From positions 1-10,852 of the forward strand of contig JAEWYL010000025.1 of assembly GCA_023395675.1 (NCBI GenBank): 10,852 bases of DNA, given 5' to 3'. Every line of letters begins with the position of its first letter. Within the stretch, counting starts at the first letter, position 1. The notes under the pieces are model-generated. The model searched no databases and was not told the origin of the DNA. It saw only the letters and a list, made by a program, of their open reading frames with translations. Shown in pieces: positions 1 through 6,117 of the stretch. Source of the stretch: Chloroflexota bacterium. Lineage in GTDB: Bacteria; Chloroflexota; Anaerolineae; Anaerolineales; UBA4823. A program made the translations under genes and the position numbers.

Positions 1-262
1 CCAGCTCCCGGGTGGGGGTGAGCACCAGCGCCTGCACCGCCTTCTGGTCAAGGTCGAGCTTCTGCAGGATGGGCAGGGCGAAGGCCGCCGTCTTGCCGGT
101 GCCGGTCTGCGCCTGCCCGATCACGTCTCGCCCCGCCAGCAGCGGGGGGATGGTTCGGACCTGGATCGGGGTGGGGACCTCGTAGCCCACCGCGTCGATC
201 GCCTTGAGGATCGGCTCGCTCAGGCCGAGTTGTTGGAAAGAATCGGGGCTGCTGTCTGTCAT
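1..262 (-). CDS. DEAD-box ATP-dependent RNA helicase, N-terminal part (runs off the left edge)
   Basis: ATP-dependent RNA unwinding enzyme acting in ribosome assembly, mRNA decay or cold adaptation. The 87 visible residues begin at an ATG (262-260) preceded by a purine-rich AAGGCGGG. They contain the Q motif (F9, then GYEVPTPIQ ending at Q34), motif I / Walker A AQTGTGKT (residues 51-58) and motif Ia PTREL (83-87). The spacing and the AAFALPILQKLD segment resemble the DeaD/CsdA group more than RhlE or SrmB, but the DEAD box, SAT motif and C-terminal RecA domain lie outside the window, so the subgroup is not certain. It is transcribed divergently from ileS. A TATAAT box lies about 38 nt upstream of the start. 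Family assignment is secure from the motifs; the precise role is inferred. Confidence 0.95.
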   Translation of the reverse strand, partial: MTDSSPDSFQQLGLSEPILKAIDAVGYEVPTPIQVRTIPPLLAGRDVIGQAQTGTGKTAAFALPILQKLDLDQKAVQALVLTPTREL

Positions 263-299
263 AATCCCGCCTTTATGGTGAATAATTTCGCTGCCCGCG

Positions 300-305
300 A
301 TTATA
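300..305 (-). promoter_or_regulatory. Candidate -10 box for the helicase gene
   Basis: The minus strand reads TATAAT here, a perfect consensus -10, which would place the transcript start near 293 and give a leader of about 30 nt. The hexamer 17 nt further upstream (TTTTCT, 328-323) is a poor -35, so the call rests mainly on the -10 and its position. Confidence 0.5.
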
Positions 306-381
306 ACCCTGGATGCTTATGGAGAAAAAAAGTCCCACCCCGCTCTCATACGCCCGGGGTCATTGCGCTACCCGCCCCGGG

Positions 382-438
382 GCCGCGCAAACCGGTTTCC
401 CGGCCGTGCATCATGCTTCTTGCAACAAAGGGCACGGC
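382..438 (+). repeat. Direct repeat A, copy 1 (57 bp)
   Basis: Matches 635-691 at 55 of 57 positions (differences at 409/662 and 416/669). It contains the 10-bp palindrome AAACCGGTTT (389-398) and ends with a GCCGTGC...GCACGGC inverted pair (403-409 and 432-438) around a 22-nt spacer. It is noncoding: the short open frames here lack coding character and recognisable starts. Part of a repeat cluster between the helicase and ileS. Confidence 0.85.
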
Positions 439-467
439 TGGAGGGGTTTTCGCGCGGGTTCCGGGAG

Positions 468-593
468 ATGCACCGCCGTGCCCCTACCCCAGATCGTGAA
501 GGGAACCGCCGCTGTACCTATCCACGCCGGGGGTGCGGCGATGACCGGAACGACATTTGCCCGAAACGGGGCCGTAGGGGCACGGCGGTGCAT
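468..593. repeat. 20-bp perfect inverted repeat flanking an 86-bp interior
   Basis: Positions 468-487 are the exact reverse complement of 574-593 (arm begins ATGCACCGCC and ends GTGCCCCTAC). Pairing stops abruptly on both sides. The interior (488-573) carries no credible gene. The arm belongs to the same GGGGCACGGCGGTGCAT family that recurs at 683-698. It could be a REP-like palindromic element or a small nonautonomous (MITE-like) element; no target-site duplication was recognised. An RNA from either strand could fold into a long hairpin. Confidence 0.7.
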
Positions 594-639
594 GAAATGA
601 GTTATTCCCGACCCGCACCCAGCCGTGCCCCTGCGCCGC
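578..639 (+). repeat. Direct repeat B, copy 1 (62 bp)
   Basis: Matches 683-744 at 60 of 62 positions (differences at 600/705 and 628/733), a spacing of 105 bp. It runs straight into repeat A copy 2, so B and A together form a unit of about 105 bp. It includes the right arm of the 20-bp inverted repeat. Confidence 0.85.
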
Positions 640-691
640 GCAAACCGGTTTCCCGGCCGTGAATCATGGTTCTTGCAACAAAGGGCACGGC
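635..691 (+). repeat. Direct repeat A, copy 2 (57 bp)
   Basis: Second copy of the element at 382-438, 253 bp downstream. It overlaps the end of B copy 1 and the start of B copy 2, giving the order B-A-B. The change at 662 breaks one pair of the terminal GCCGTGC/GCACGGC inverted repeat seen in copy 1. Confidence 0.85.
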
Positions 692-744
692 GGTGCATGA
701 AATGGGTTATTCCCGACCCGCACCCAGCCGTGACCCTGCGCCGC
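683..744 (+). repeat. Direct repeat B, copy 2 (62 bp)
   Basis: Second copy of 578-639. Identity ends at 744, where a 16-nt piece (741-756) instead matches 509-524 with one difference (CCGCTGTRCCTATCCA). The cluster is therefore a mosaic of at least three repeated modules ending about 24 bp before the ileS promoter. Confidence 0.85.
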
Positions 745-779
745 TGTGCCTATCCATACCGCGCCGTTCTTCCTGCCCC

Positions 780-807
780 TTGAATTAACCCATTTACGGG
801 TTAAAAT
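780..807 (+). promoter_or_regulatory. Sigma-70-type promoter of the ileS operon
   Basis: TTGAAT (780-785), a 16-nt spacer, then TAAAAT (802-807): four or five consensus positions in each box, in an AT-rich island within GC-rich DNA. It predicts a start near 814 and a leader of about 58 nt before the ileS ATG at 872. That leader is too short for a T-box riboswitch and shows no terminator. A 10-bp palindrome TTTTCGAAAA (818-827) sits just after the predicted start. Confidence 0.7.
785..804. promoter_or_regulatory. Operator-like inverted repeat across the ileS promoter
   Basis: TTAACCC (785-791), 6 nt, GGGTTAA (798-804): a perfect 7+7 dyad that fills the spacer and touches both the -35 and -10 hexamers. 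This is where a dimeric repressor would block RNA polymerase. The regulator is unknown. The dyad could also arise by chance, so the regulatory role is inferred from its position. Confidence 0.5.
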
Positions 808-871
808 AAGAAGTCATTTTTCGAAAACAGCCATCACCGAACCCCATCCCAAACCCGGAACAGGAAAGCGC

Positions 872-3800
872 ATGTTCAAACCCGTATCCCCCAAACTGAA
901 TGTCACCACCCTGGAAGAAGGCGTGCTGCGTTTTTGGAAGAGCCGCCATATCTTCGAGAAGTCCGAAAGCCTGCGCGAGGGCCGCCCGGAGTACGTCTTT
1001 TACGAGGGGCCGCCCACCGCCAACGGGCACCCGGGCGTGCACCACGCCCTGGCGCGCGCCTTCAAAGACGTTTTCCCGCGCTACAAGCTGATGCGCGGCA
1101 ACCACGTCATCCGCCGCGGCGGTTGGGACACCCACGGCCTGCCGGTGGAGATCGGCGTGGAGAAGAAGCTGGGCTTCACCAACAAGAGCCAGATCGAGGC
1201 CTACGGCATCGCCGAGTTCAACGAGCTCTGCCGCCAGAGCGCCTTCGAGTTCATTCAGGAATGGGAGCGGTTCACCGACCGCCTGGGGTACTGGGTCAAC
1301 CTGGACACCGCCTATATCACCTATAAGAACAGCTATATCGAGTCCATCTGGTGGATCCTGAAGAACTTCTGGGACAAGGGCCTGCTCTACCAGGGCTACA
1401 AGGTGGTGCCATACTGCCCGCGCTGCGGCACGCCCCTCTCCGACCACGAGGTGGCCCTGGGCTACGAGGAGGCCGAGGACCCCTCGGTCTTCGTACGCCT
1501 GCCCCTGGTGGACGAGCCCGGTACTTCGCTGCTGGTCTGGACCACCACCCCCTGGACCCTGCCGGGCAACGTGGCGGTCGCCGCCCACCCGGACGTGGAG
1601 TACGTGACGGTCGAGCGGCAGCTCCCCGAGGAGGGTCTGCCGGGGAAGGGCCCCGGCAAAGAGCGCCTGATCCTGGCCCGCCCGCTGCTGGAGAAAGTCT
1701 TCGGCGAGGAGGCCCTGGCGGAGGGGACGGTGCGCATCGTCGATTCGTATAAGGGGAAGAAGCTGAAGGGCAAGCGCTACCACCCGCTCTACACCTTCCT
1801 CACCCCCGACAAACCCGCTTACTACGTGGTGCTGGAAGACTACGTCACCACCGAGGACGGAACGGGCCTGGTGCACACCGCCCCGGCCTTCGGCGCGGAG
1901 GATATGTCCGCCGCCCTGGAGTACGACCTGCCGGTGCTGATGACGGTGAACGAGGACGGGACCTTCATCCCCGAGGTGCGCCCCTGGAGCGGCGTGTTCG
2001 TGAAGGAGGCCGACCCGAGCATCACCCGGGACCTGGAGGCGCGCGGCCTGCTCTTCCGCGCCGGCACCATCACCCACACCTACCCCTTCTGCTGGCGCTG
2101 CTCCACCCCGCTGCTCTACTACGCCCGCGGCACCTGGTATATCCGCACCAGCCAGTTCAAGGAGCGCCTGGTGGCGCTCAACGAGGGCATCAACTGGGTG
2201 CCCGAGCACATCAAGCAGGGGCGCTTCGGCAACTGGCTGGAGAACAATATTGACTGGGCCCTGGGCCGCGAGCGCTACTGGGGCACGCCGCTGCCGGTCT
2301 GGGAATGCCCGGACTGCCACCACCAGGAGGCGGTCGGCTCGGTGGCGGAGCTCTCGGAGAAAGCCGGCCGCGACCTGTCGGGCCTGGACCTGCACCGCCC
2401 CTACGTGGACGAGGTCCACTACCCCTGCCCCGAGTGCGCGGGCAAAATGGAGCGCGTGCCCGAGCTGATCGACGTCTGGTTCGACTCGGGCTCGATGCCG
2501 GTGGCGCAGTGGCACTACCCCTTCGAGAACCAGGAGATCTTCCAGAAGCAGTTCCCCGCCGATTTCATCTGCGAGGCGGTGGACCAGACCCGCGGCTGGT
2601 TCTACTCGCTGCACGCCATCAGCACCATGCTGTTCGACAGCGAGGCCTTCAAGAACGTCATCTGCCTGGGGCTGATCCTGGACGCCGAGGGGCAGAAGAT
2701 GTCCAAGTCGAAGGGCAATATCGTGAACCCCTGGGAGGTGCTCAACGCCCACGGCGCGGACGCCTTCCGCTGGTACCTGTACACCGCCACGCCGCCCGGG
2801 CAGGAGCGCCGCTTCTCCACCGAACTGGTCGGGGAGGTGGTGAAGAACTTCACCCTGACGCTGTGGAACGTGTATTCGTTCTTCGTCACCTATGCGAACC
2901 TGGATAAGTGGCAGCCCGCCTCCCGCGCCTGGGAGGGGGGAGCGGCCGGCGAGACCGCCAGCGACCTGGACCGCTGGCTGCTCTCCGAGCTGCACGCCCT
3001 GGTGCGCCAGGTGACCAACGCCCTGGAGGACTACGACGTCACCGGCGCCACCCGCCCCATCGCGACCTTCGTGGACAGCCTGTCCAAATGGTACCTGCGC
3101 CGCTCCCGCCGCCGCTTCTGGAAAGGCGAATCGGACGCCGATAAGCAGAGCGCCTACGCCACCCTGTACGAGGCCCTGGTCACGCTGGCGAAGCTGCTGG
3201 CGCCCACCATGCCCTTCCTGGCGGAAGAGCTGTACCAGAACCTGGTGCGCTCGATGGACGCGGAGGCGCCCGATTCCATCCACCTGTGCGACTGGCCCCA
3301 GGTGGACCCCGCCCGCATTGACGAAAGGCTGAACCGGGACATGGAGCTGGTGATCCGCCTGGCCTCGCTGGGCCACGCCGCCCGCAATGCGGCCGCGGTG
3401 AAAGTGCGCCAGCCGCTGGCGGAGGTGGCCTTCTCGGTGGCCCGGGCGGAGGAGAGCGGGGCGCTGGAGCGCTTCAGCGAGCTGCTGGCGGACGAGCTGA
3501 ACGTGAAGCAGGTGCGCGTGCTGGGCTCCACCGGCGAGGCGGTCTCCTACAGCCTGAACCCGCTCCCCAAGCAGTTGGGCGGCAAGTACAAGGCCCTGTT
3601 CCCGCGCCTGCGGGCGGCCATCCTGGCCCTGGACCCCAACGAGGCCGCCCGCACCCTGCTGGCAGGGCAGCCGCTGCCGGTAACCCTGGACGGGCAGGCT
3701 TACGAGATCTATCCGGACGAGGTCGAGGTGCGGGCCGAAGCCCGCGCCGGGCTGACGGTGGCCTCCGAGGGCGCCTACCTGGCAGCCCTGAGCACCGAGC

Positions 3801-4078
3801 TGACCCCCGAGCTGGTGAAAGAGGGCCTGGCGCGCGAGTTCGTGCGCCGGGTGCAGGACCTGCGCAAATCGGCCGATTTCGACATCGCCGACCGCATCCG
3901 CCTGAGCGTGGAGGCCAGCCCTGGCCTGGCGGAGGCCATCCAGGCCCACCGCGACTATATTATGGGTGAGACCCTGGCGCTGGAGCTGAAACTGCGCCCG
4001 CCAGCCAACGGGGCCACCGCCACGGCCGAGTTCGACGGCGAGCGCATGTCGGTCGGCATCGAGCGCGCCGGGAGCTAG
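872..4078 (+). CDS. ileS: Isoleucyl-tRNA synthetase, type 2 (IleRS2), altered class I signature GVHH
   Basis: Charges tRNA-Ile with isoleucine in the cytoplasm (class I synthetase). The 1068-residue length fits the longer IleRS2 group rather than the roughly 940-residue IleRS1. Visible landmarks: PPTANG followed by GVHH (residues 55-58) where HxGH is expected; CxxC pairs at 182/185, 407/410, 479/482 and 519/522; editing-domain threonine-rich segment WTTTPW (223-228) and GTGLVHTAPAFGAED (330-344); DVWFDSGS from 534; KMSKS (609-613); anticodon-binding and C-terminal IleRS2-type domains after about 690. The frame is open from 746, but the ATG at 872 is chosen because it has AGGAAAG at 862-868, matches the family N-terminus and lies downstream of the promoter; the 42 extra upstream codons run over the promoter. 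First gene of a four-gene operon. Identity is secure; the motif swap is read directly. Confidence 0.97.
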   Translation: MFKPVSPKLNVTTLEEGVLRFWKSRHIFEKSESLREGRPEYVFYEGPPTANGHPGVHHALARAFKDVFPRYKLMRGNHVIRRGGWDTHGLPVEIGVEKKLGFTNKSQIEAYGIAEFNELCRQSAFEFIQEWERFTDRLGYWVNLDTAYITYKNSYIESIWWILKNFWDKGLLYQGYKVVPYCPRCGTPLSDHEVALGYEEAEDPSVFVRLPLVDEPGTSLLVWTTTPWTLPGNVAVAAHPDVEYVTVERQLPEEGLPGKGPGKERLILARPLLEKVFGEEALAEGTVRIVDSYKGKKLKGKRYHPLYTFLTPDKPAYYVVLEDYVTTEDGTGLVHTAPAFGAEDMSAALEYDLPVLMTVNEDGTFIPEVRPWSGVFVKEADPSITRDLEARGLLFRAGTITHTYPFCWRCSTPLLYYARGTWYIRTSQFKERLVALNEGINWVPEHIKQGRFGNWLENNIDWALGRERYWGTPLPVWECPDCHHQEAVGSVAELSEKAGRDLSGLDLHRPYVDEVHYPCPECAGKMERVPELIDVWFDSGSMPVAQWHYPFENQEIFQKQFPADFICEAVDQTRGWFYSLHAISTMLFDSEAFKNVICLGLILDAEGQKMSKSKGNIVNPWEVLNAHGADAFRWYLYTATPPGQERRFSTELVGEVVKNFTLTLWNVYSFFVTYANLDKWQPASRAWEGGAAGETASDLDRWLLSELHALVRQVTNALEDYDVTGATRPIATFVDSLSKWYLRRSRRRFWKGESDADKQSAYATLYEALVTLAKLLAPTMPFLAEELYQNLVRSMDAEAPDSIHLCDWPQVDPARIDERLNRDMELVIRLASLGHAARNAAAVKVRQPLAEVAFSVARAEESGALERFSELLADELNVKQVRVLGSTGEAVSYSLNPLPKQLGGKYKALFPRLRAAILALDPNEAARTLLAGQPLPVTLDGQAYEIYPDEVEVRAEARAGLTVASEGAYLAALSTELTPELVKEGLAREFVRRVQDLRKSADFDIADRIRLSVEASPGLAEAIQAHRDYIMGETLALELKLRPPANGATATAEFDGERMSVGIERAGS

Positions 4079-4082
4079 AGCG

Positions 4083-4475
4083 ATGGCAGCCCGGCGCAAC
4101 ATCTCATCCGGAACCGCCTGGGAGGCCGTAGCCGGCTACTCCCGGGCGGTGCGCACCGGCAACTTGGTCGAGGTGGCGGGGACCACCGCCGTGGACGAGC
4201 AGGGCCGGGTGGTGGGGCCGGGCGACCTGTACGCCCAGACCCGCTTTATCCTGAGCAAGATCGAGCGGGCGCTGCACGAGGCCGGGGCCACGCTGCAGGA
4301 CGTGGTGCGCACCCGCATGTACGTGACGAATATTCAGGACTGGGAGGCGGCCGGGCGCGCCCACGGCGAGGTTTTCGGCGCCATCCGCCCTGCCGCCACC
4401 CTGGTGGAAGTCAGCGCCCTGATCCAACCGGAGCTGCTGATCGAGATCGAGGCCAGCGCGGTAGTGGAGGCCTGA
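4083..4475 (+). CDS. RidA/YjgF/UK114-family protein lacking the catalytic arginine
   Basis: 130 residues, the usual length of this trimeric family. RidA proper hydrolyses reactive enamine/imine intermediates such as 2-aminoacrylate and 2-aminocrotonate, the latter on the isoleucine pathway. Family features seen: the GYSRAVRTGNLVEVAGTT strand region (18-35), DVVRTRMYVTNIQDW (73-87) and the C-terminal VEVSALIQPELLIEIEASAVV (108-128). In the segment aligned to E. coli PARSCVEV the sequence is PAATLVEV, so Arg105 becomes Ala105. Arg105 binds the substrate carboxylate in active deaminases, so classical activity is doubtful and this is better placed with the Rid subfamilies that lack this residue. 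The ATG lies 4 nt after the ileS stop, with GGAG at 4071-4074 inside the end of ileS, suggesting translational coupling. Its actual ligand is unknown. Confidence 0.9.
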   Translation: MAARRNISSGTAWEAVAGYSRAVRTGNLVEVAGTTAVDEQGRVVGPGDLYAQTRFILSKIERALHEAGATLQDVVRTRMYVTNIQDWEAAGRAHGEVFGAIRPAATLVEVSALIQPELLIEIEASAVVEA

Positions 4476-4482
4476 GGGCGGC

Positions 4483-5433
4483 ATGTCTTATATCGAAGCG
4501 GTGCGCAGCCGGGCCGGGAGGCGCAAGCTCTTCCTGGCCTTCGCATCGGTGGTGCTGCGCTCGGAGCCGGGCGCGGTGCTCCTGCAGCAGCGCACCGATT
4601 TCAACACCTGGGGGCTGCCGGGCGGCATCCTGGAGCCGGGGGAGAGCATCTGGGACTGCGCCCGGCGCGAGCTGCGTGAGGAGACCGGCCTTTCCTGCGG
4701 GGAGCTTGCCCTGGTGGGCGTGTACAGCGACCCGCGCTGGGACGTGGTCTACCCCAACGGGGACCAAGTGCAGCAGTACACCGTGTGCTTCCAGGCGGAG
4801 GCCGGCGGGGGGGCGCTGCAGGCCGACGGGCAGGAGACCCGCGACCTGCGCTACTTCACCCCGGAAGAGATCCCTTATGAGGCCCTGGCGGATTTTTACC
4901 GCCATATGATCCGCGACGCGCTGGCCGGGGGCGAGCCGGCGTTCAAGCCGCCCTGCCTCCGCCCGGAGCATACTCCGCAGGTCGAAAGGATGCGCGCCCT
5001 GCTCGGCGAGATGACCTTTATCGGGGTGAGCGCCGTCGCGGTGATCGCGGACGGGGCGGGGCGCATCCTGATGGTGCGGCGGGCGGACGACGGCGAGTGG
5101 GATTTTCCCGGCGGCTACCTGCACCTGGGGGAGAACGCCTCTCACTGCGCCATACGCGAGACGCGGGAGGAGACTGGGCTGGAGATCGAGCTGGAGGGCA
5201 TCCTGGGGCTGCATTCCTCGCCCCGCCCCTGGCCCTACCCGCTCGGGGCCAACGTGCAGCGGGTGGCGACTCTGTTCCGGGCGCGGGTGAGCGGGGGCGA
5301 ATTACTGGACAGCACGGAGGAGACGGCAGGCGCGGCCTGGCTCTCGCCGCAGGAGATCCTGCGCCAGGAGGGCAAAGCGGCGCTGGTTGAGCTGAAGCGG
5401 GGGGTCATCGCAGCATGGGAGGGGAAAGCATGA
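4483..5433 (+). CDS. Tandem two-domain Nudix hydrolase
   Basis: 316 residues holding two complete Nudix domains. Nudix enzymes cleave nucleoside diphosphates linked to another moiety (for example oxidised NTPs, ADP-ribose, NADH or nucleotide sugars) using a divalent metal bound by the Nudix box. Box 1 spans G48-L70 (E54, then RELREETGL) and box 2 spans G211-L233 (E217, then RETREETGL). All catalytic glutamates are present in both; box 2 has Thr at the usually hydrophobic position. Each domain is about 130-140 residues, with a linker rich in Pro, Arg and His around 150-175. The start is set by GAGGGCGG just upstream; the gap from the RidA gene is 7 nt. The stop overlaps the next start (ATGA). 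Substrate cannot be read from sequence. A role in cleaning damaged nucleotides or metabolites beside a Rid protein is a guess from context. Confidence 0.92.
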   Translation: MSYIEAVRSRAGRRKLFLAFASVVLRSEPGAVLLQQRTDFNTWGLPGGILEPGESIWDCARRELREETGLSCGELALVGVYSDPRWDVVYPNGDQVQQYTVCFQAEAGGGALQADGQETRDLRYFTPEEIPYEALADFYRHMIRDALAGGEPAFKPPCLRPEHTPQVERMRALLGEMTFIGVSAVAVIADGAGRILMVRRADDGEWDFPGGYLHLGENASHCAIRETREETGLEIELEGILGLHSSPRPWPYPLGANVQRVATLFRARVSGGELLDSTEETAGAAWLSPQEILRQEGKAALVELKRGVIAAWEGKA

Positions 5434-5990
5434 GAAAAGCGTTCATCACCGTCTGGATTCTGGCCGCGCTGCTGCTGGCAGCCTGCGGCGGGGCGGGCCA
5501 GGCTGCCGGGGGATCGGAGGCGGTGGAGGGGCCGTGCCCGCAGCCCGGCTCCGGGGAGCGCTCCTACCGGGACGAGACCCTGGGCATTTGTTTTTCCTAC
5601 CCGGAGGGCTATAACGTGGCGCCGGAGGGGGATAACGGCCTGCTGGTGTTCGCCGGCGAGCAGCCCCAGCCGCTGACCCCCAAAGCCTCCATCCAGATCG
5701 AACCGGCGGAGGGACGCACGGCGGATGGGCTGGCGGGGGAGGTCATGGCGGGCGTGCAGGGGGTCGAAGGCATCGAGCGCGTCTACGGGTTGATGATCGG
5801 CGGCGAGACCCAGGTGCAGGTGATTGACCACCTGCCCGGGGAGGAGCTCTACCGCCTGGTGCTGGTGGTGCACGATGGGCAGCTCTACCGCCTCACGTTC
5901 ACCCCCTCCGATCACAATCTCGGCCCGCTTTTCGATGAGGTGGACCGGCTCTACGGCAGCCTCACCAATTCATTCACCTTCCTGCCCTGA
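5430..5990 (+). CDS. Small predicted lipoprotein of unknown function
   Basis: 186 residues. The N-terminus MRK, a hydrophobic core (about 5-16) and lipobox LAAC with Cys19 mark a lipoprotein signal peptide, so the mature protein should be anchored at the outer face of the membrane. A Gly/Ala linker follows, then a globular domain starting near residue 43 with LGICFSYPEGYNV. That opening resembles PsbP-like/DUF1795-type domains, but only weakly. Cys36 and Cys54 are the only other cysteines and could form a disulfide. The frame extends to 5415, but the ATG at 5430 is preferred: it has GGGAGGGG directly upstream, gives a clean signal peptide and overlaps the Nudix stop by four bases. Last gene of the ileS operon. 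No catalytic motif is visible; function unknown. Confidence 0.85.
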   Translation: MRKAFITVWILAALLLAACGGAGQAAGGSEAVEGPCPQPGSGERSYRDETLGICFSYPEGYNVAPEGDNGLLVFAGEQPQPLTPKASIQIEPAEGRTADGLAGEVMAGVQGVEGIERVYGLMIGGETQVQVIDHLPGEELYRLVLVVHDGQLYRLTFTPSDHNLGPLFDEVDRLYGSLTNSFTFLP

Positions 5991-6000
5991 ATGAGAGTGC

Positions 6001-6037
6001 TTTTTGGCAGGCCGGGTGGAGCCCGGCCTGCCAAAAA
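6001..6037 (+). terminator. 16-bp perfect hairpin at the end of the ileS operon
   Basis: TTTTTGGCAGGCCGGG (6001-6016) and its exact complement (6022-6037) around the loop TGGAG, 10 nt after the lipoprotein stop. Position and stability fit transcript end formation or 3' end protection. The polarity is reversed from a standard intrinsic terminator: the T run is in the 5' arm and the A run in the 3' arm, with AAAAATAACC following, so there is no U tract after the stem on either strand. Confidence 0.6.
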
Positions 6038-6044
6038 TAACCGC

Positions 6045-6056
6045 ATACGATCGTAT
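6045..6056. promoter_or_regulatory. 12-bp perfect palindrome ATACGATCGTAT
   Basis: Self-complementary site in the short intergenic region ahead of the sigma-factor operon. It could be an operator for a dimeric regulator. It is short enough to occur by chance, and no partner copy was noticed elsewhere in the window. Confidence 0.3.
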
Positions 6057-6073
6057 TGGGCGTTTCCACGCAG

Positions 6074-6084
6074 TCTGTCACAGA
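6074..6084. promoter_or_regulatory. 11-bp dyad TCTGTCACAGA
   Basis: Perfect 5+1+5 inverted repeat 17 nt after the ATACGATCGTAT palindrome. It lies where promoter elements of the sigma-factor operon are expected, but I could not define a convincing -35/-10 pair here. Regulatory role is inferred from location only. Confidence 0.28.
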
Positions 6085-6117
6085 TCCTGAATGGGCGGTG
6101 TTAATAGGTTGTAAGTA

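Noticed and set aside
230..698. Short open frames of about 90-100 codons in the repeat region
   Set aside because: They are frame shadows through palindromic repeats, overlap each other on both strands, lack starts with ribosome-binding sites and show no protein character.
382..744. CRISPR-like array from repeated units
   Set aside because: Repeat units are 57-62 bp, partly contiguous and without uniform spacers. No cas gene is nearby.
746..871. Upstream extension of ileS by 42 codons
   Set aside because: The extension runs over the promoter and operator-like dyad, matches no IleRS N-terminus and begins inside repeat-derived sequence. ATG 872 has a good ribosome-binding site.
808..871. T-box riboswitch upstream of ileS
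   Set aside because: The predicted leader is only about 58 nt, with no T-box sequence, specifier stem or terminator.
794..4102. Minus-strand open frame of 1102 codons antisense to ileS
   Set aside because: A mirror of a GC-rich gene. Its protein is low-complexity (Gln/Gly/His/Val-rich) with no recognisable domain, while the plus-strand frame is an intact IleRS. No promoter or ribosome-binding site supports it.
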